Shown here one piece after another: positions 61,426 to 64,000 of a stretch of DNA of 64,000 bases. A model generated the notes under the pieces. That model had not been told where the DNA came from, did not search any database, and was given only the letters and a program-made list of their open reading frames with translations. This DNA comes from Shewanella mangrovisoli (GTDB taxonomy: Bacteria > Pseudomonadota > Gammaproteobacteria > Enterobacterales > Shewanellaceae). The stretch is from NCBI RefSeq assembly GCF_019457635.1, contig NZ_CP080412.1, positions 2,232,001-2,296,000 of the forward strand. The letters run 5' to 3'. The translations under genes and the position numbers were made by a program. Within the stretch, counting starts at the first letter, position 1. Each line of letters opens with the position of its first letter.

Positions 61426-61467
61426 CCTTTAGAAATACCTTGTTAGTGTAACCCAGTTGGAGAGATG

Positions 61468-62163
61468 ATGACGACCAAACCTATCCTCGTAGCGCTTGAT
61501 TACGATAATAAAAACCACGCCTTACAACTGATAGATCAACTCGATCCCAACATGTGCCGCCTCAAAGTGGGCAAAGAAATGTTTACCCTGTTTGGCCCAC
61601 AATTGGTGAAAGATATTCACGACCGTGGTTTCGATCTTTTCCTCGACTTAAAGTTTCACGATATTCCTAATACGGTCGCCAAAGCGGTCGCGGCTGCGGC
61701 AGAACTTGGTGTGTGGATGACAAACGTGCATGCCAGCGGTGGCTTGGCCATGATGGAAGCGGCGAAAAAAGCATTGCTGCCCTATGGTAATGACGCACCT
61801 CTGCTAATCGCAGTAACGGTTCTCACTTCCATGAGCGATGAGGATTTAAAACTCATCGGCATTGATGTACCAGCTTTTGAGCATGTGCAACGTCTCGCTA
61901 AACTCACCAAACAGGCGGGGCTTGATGGTGTGGTCTGTTCGGCGCAAGAGGCGAGCGTACTTAAATCACTCTTAGGTCAAGATTTTAAACTTATCACCCC
62001 GGGGATCCGCCCTGTGGGCAGTGACGTGGGTGACCAACACCGGGTGATGACGCCACCGGAGGCGCTTGCCGCCGGTTCTGATTATTTAGTGATTGGTCGA
62101 CCAATCACTAAAGCCGTCGATCCTCTGGCGGCGCTGCAGGCGATTCATCAATCTCTCGCTTGA
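61468..62163 (+). CDS. pyrF: Orotidine 5'-phosphate decarboxylase
   Basis: 231 residues from the second of two adjacent ATGs (61465, 61468); GGAGAG suits the second better. Catalytic [15 protein letters not shown] (Lys and Asp of the charged network), VTVLTSM, and phosphate-binding [15 protein letters not shown] and [11 protein letters not shown]. Last step of UMP synthesis. Downstream of lapB as in enterics. Confidence 0.97.
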   Translation: MTTKPILVALDYDNKNHALQLIDQLDPNMCRLKVGKEMFTLFGPQLVKDIHDRGFDLFLDLKFHDIPNTVAKAVAAAAELGVWMTNVHASGGLAMMEAAKKALLPYGNDAPLLIAVTVLTSMSDEDLKLIGIDVPAFEHVQRLAKLTKQAGLDGVVCSAQEASVLKSLLGQDFKLITPGIRPVGSDVGDQHRVMTPPEALAAGSDYLVIGRPITKAVDPLAALQAIHQSLA

Positions 62164-62234
62164 GAGGCATGATAACAACCATTGCGGCTAAGCACTTATT
62201 CGCACGTTAATTTGACCGTTCACGGAGAATGCCC

Positions 62235-63062
62235 ATGCTGAATACTACGATGTTTAATTATCAAGGTAAGAATGTTGTCGTTGTCGGTGGTACGAGTGGA
62301 ATTAACCTCGCGATAGCCAACGCGTTTGCGCAGGCTGGCGCGAATGTGGCGGTGGCGAGTCGCAGTCAAGACAAGATTGATGCCGCCGTTTTGCAACTAA
62401 AACAGTCAAATCCAGATGGGATCCACCTCGGGGTGAGTTTTGATGTCAGGGATTTGGCTGCGGTTGAGCAGGGCTTTGAAGCCATCGCCTCCGAATTTGG
62501 CTTTATCGATGTGTTGGTCAGTGGCGCGGCAGGCAACTTTCCGGCGACTGCGGCAAAACTCTCTGCTAATGGCTTTAAGGCCGTGATGGATATTGACTTG
62601 TTGGGCAGTTTTCAAGTGCTAAAGACGGCTTATCCTTTACTGCGTTGCCCCCAAGGGAATATTATTCAAATCTCGGCGCCGCAGGCATCGATAGCCATGC
62701 CAATGCAAGCCCATGTGTGCGCCGCCAAAGCGGGCGTAGACATGCTCACTCGGACACTGGCGATAGAATGGGGCTGCGAAGGGATCCGCATAAACTCCAT
62801 TATTCCTGGACCAATCGCGGACACTGAAGGATTTAACCGTTTAGCACCGAGCGCTGCGCTGCAACAGCAAGTTGCACAGTCTGTACCGTTAAAACGCAAT
62901 GGTGAAGGGCAAGATATTGCTAATGCCGCGATGTTTTTAGGATCAGAATATGCCTCGTACATCACAGGGGTTGTGTTACCCGTCGATGGTGGCTGGTCAC
63001 TTGGCGGTGCGAGCATTGCAATGACGGCATTAGGCGAGTTGGCGACTAAAGCTCAGCAGTGA
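62235..63062 (+). CDS. SDR oxidoreductase, 2,4-dienoyl-CoA-reductase (DECR) like
   Basis: 275 residues from the ATG at 62235, 5-6 bases after GGAGA; an ATG two codons earlier is too close to it. Rossmann start VVVVGGTSGINLAIANAFAQ (the third glycine of the usual GxxxGxG is Asn), NNAG-type SGAAGNFPATAAKL, IIQISAPQASI, and VCAAKAGVDMLTRTLAIEWG. The usual YxxxK is missing: Val replaces Tyr. This, together with PGPIADTEGFNRLAP, matches the peroxisomal/mitochondrial DECR group of animals, which also lacks that Tyr. Likely acts on unsaturated acyl-CoA, yet it sits far from fatty acid genes except for the acyl-CoA dehydrogenase two genes on. Confidence 0.85.
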   Translation: MLNTTMFNYQGKNVVVVGGTSGINLAIANAFAQAGANVAVASRSQDKIDAAVLQLKQSNPDGIHLGVSFDVRDLAAVEQGFEAIASEFGFIDVLVSGAAGNFPATAAKLSANGFKAVMDIDLLGSFQVLKTAYPLLRCPQGNIIQISAPQASIAMPMQAHVCAAKAGVDMLTRTLAIEWGCEGIRINSIIPGPIADTEGFNRLAPSAALQQQVAQSVPLKRNGEGQDIANAAMFLGSEYASYITGVVLPVDGGWSLGGASIAMTALGELATKAQQ

Positions 63063-63121
63063 TAACTCATTGCTAAAACGTTGTAACTTATTTATTTGAT
63101 AGAGAAATCGGGTGAAAATCC

Positions 63122-63664
63122 ATGGCGAATGCATTACAAGAGCAGCTGCTTAAGGCTGGCCTTGCCAGTAAACAAAAAGTGCGTGATGTGAAGACGCAAA
63201 AACGTCGCGACAAAAAGGCGCGGGTGGATGATGGTTCGAGCGCATTGAAGAGTGACATTGCCGAGCAAAAACGACTCCAAGCTGAAAAAGATAAGGCATT
63301 GAACGAGCAGCGTTTTGCCGAAGCGACGGCCCGTGGGCAAGTGCGTGGCTTAGTGAGTGAATTCACTCAATTTGCGATTAAGATCCCAAGCCATGCCGAG
63401 GTAAAATTTAACTATACCCTCGACAATAAAATCTATTCAGTCTATATCGATGAGAAGATCCAATCAGAACTGCTTAAAGGCCTGTTAGGGATTGTTCGAT
63501 ATGAAGATAAGAGCTACCTAGTCCCCCATAAATTGGCCGAGCGCGTCAATCTATTGGTGCCACAATGGTGCGGTTACTTGTGGAAACAAGATGAAAGGAA
63601 AGCGGTTGAGGTCGAAGATGATCCCTATGCCGATTATGCGATCCCAGACGATTTAATGTGGTAA
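63122..63664 (+). CDS. DUF2058 (YaiL-like) protein
   Basis: 180 residues. The first ~70 are a very basic, helical segment (SKQKVRDVKTQKRRDKKARV, then EQKRLQAEKDKALNEQ); the rest is a compact domain (AEVKFNYTLDNKIYSVYIDE, YLVPHKLAERV) with an acidic end DPYADYAIPDDLMW. The family is annotated as nucleoprotein/polynucleotide-associated from early work; its role is unclear. No strong ribosome binding site (GGTGAAAATCC). Followed by a terminator. Confidence 0.9.
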   Translation: MANALQEQLLKAGLASKQKVRDVKTQKRRDKKARVDDGSSALKSDIAEQKRLQAEKDKALNEQRFAEATARGQVRGLVSEFTQFAIKIPSHAEVKFNYTLDNKIYSVYIDEKIQSELLKGLLGIVRYEDKSYLVPHKLAERVNLLVPQWCGYLWKQDERKAVEVEDDPYADYAIPDDLMW

Positions 63665-63720
63665 TCAATGCGTTAATCGTGAGCTAAGCCGACGACGCAT
63701 TGCTTATCTCTGGCTACACT

Positions 63721-63751
63721 AAAACCCTTAAGGCAACTTAAGGGTTTTTTA
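63721..63751 (+). terminator. Terminator of the DUF2058 gene
   Basis: AAAACCCTTAAG/CTTAAGGGTTTT with a GCAA tetraloop and TTTTTT, about 60 bases after the stop. Confidence 0.93.
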
Positions 63752-63881
63752 TTGCCCGTATTTCACATTAACGGTTTTGCTGGTTCTGAGTTGCAAAGTG
63801 AATTTGTAATGAGATTGTTTTCTGTATTGAACTGGTATAAATTAAAACAACTGTTTAAATCCTACGTTTAAGAGTCTACCC

Positions 63882-64000
63882 ATGAATCCTTACCAAGCTC
63901 CGTTAGCGGATATGCGTTTCTTATTGGAACAGGTTTTTGATGCACCAAATACTTGGGCACAACTCCCTGATATTGCTGAAATGGTCGATATGGATACGGC
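63882..64000 (+). CDS. Acyl-CoA dehydrogenase, 3'-truncated by the window edge
   Basis: Only 39 codons are visible, starting MNPYQAPLADMRFLLEQVFD and then APNTWAQLPDIAEMVDMDT. This is the N-terminal extension (AcylCoA_DH_N type) of the long acyl-CoA dehydrogenases related to DmdC, which oxidise acyl-CoA or methylmercaptopropionyl-CoA. The start is preceded by no clear Shine-Dalgarno sequence (AAGAGTCTACCC). The upstream 130 bases hold an AACTGGT half-site of FadR type at about 63827-63833, too weak to claim. Confidence 0.8.
   Translation, partial: MNPYQAPLADMRFLLEQVFDAPNTWAQLPDIAEMVDMDT

Noticed and set aside
63820-63850. FadR-like half-site AACTGGT before the acyl-CoA dehydrogenase gene
   Set aside because: Only one half of the palindrome is present; not enough to claim regulation.

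Overview
ORGANISM. The window is a chromosomal segment of a gammaproteobacterium, almost certainly Shewanella (close to the S. oneidensis / MR-4 / MR-7 / ANA-3 group). This rests on gene content and order (thi operon, cmoAB, aspS-yebC-ruvCAB, sppA-ansA, nrdAB-yfaE, gyrA-serC-aroA-cmk-rpsA-ihfB-lapAB-pyrF), on the protein sequences, and on several Shewanella-type hypotheticals. No tRNA, rRNA, insertion sequence, prophage or CRISPR array was seen. Apart from a few lineage-specific genes this is core chromosome. LAYOUT. 1-3.5 kb: the end of a TrmK-like tRNA methyltransferase gene, a Nudix hydrolase, a hemolysin-III/TrhA membrane protein preceded by a 26-bp palindrome resembling a FabR site, and an orphan single-pass protein of TonB/TolA-like layout. 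3.6-10.8 kb: a promoter and TPP riboswitch lead the tightly coupled operon thiC-thiDE-thiF-thiS-thiG-thiH, which makes both halves of thiamine phosphate and joins them; thiD and thiE are fused. 10.9-13.4 kb: a small protein with a flagellar-rod-like N terminus, coupled to a long low-complexity protein carrying an HExxH site (SprA-related/CJM1_0395 family). A LysR regulator follows. 14.6-21.2 kb (minus strand): the most unusual locus. It holds a lipoprotein retropepsin-like protease, an inactive transglutaminase fused to a multi-helix membrane domain, a RimK-like ATP-grasp ligase, a secreted M3-peptidase-like protein whose zinc site is gone, and a secreted DUF3541-like protein. They overlap or abut and end at a terminator. 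21.2-25.9 kb: cmoB-cmoA (tRNA wobble modification) and a diguanylate cyclase with three tandem periplasmic solute-binding domains. 26-31.3 kb: aspS, yebC, ruvCAB. 31.3-35.7 kb: a 975-bp AT-rich regulatory region with a perfect CRP site, a TonB-dependent receptor and an orphan OmpR-type regulator (probable SO_2426 ortholog). 35.8-43.4 kb: M14 carboxypeptidase, zinc-ribbon membrane protein, DUF1315 protein, ansA, sppA, fadH and a small secreted NTF2-like protein. 43.6-47.9 kb: class Ia ribonucleotide reductase (nrdA-nrdB-yfaE) behind paired NrdR boxes and DnaA-like sites. 48-49.4 kb: ubiG and a Gph/MupP-type phosphatase. 49.7-64 kb: gyrA, serC, an aromatic/aspartate aminotransferase, aroA, cmk, rpsA, ihfB, lapA-lapB, pyrF, a 2,4-dienoyl-CoA-reductase-like SDR, a DUF2058 protein and the start of an acyl-CoA dehydrogenase. 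HOW THE GENES FIT TOGETHER. The thi genes form one biosynthetic pathway; ruvCAB processes Holliday junctions; nrdA, nrdB and yfaE supply dNTPs and maintain the radical cofactor; cmk and rpsA, lapA and lapB, and sppA and ansA are conserved neighbour pairs. The 14.6-21.2 kb operon looks like a cell-envelope peptide-ligation or peptide-sensing system of unknown product and is the best candidate here for an undescribed biological system. All calls come from reading the sequence and from family knowledge; no searches were run.
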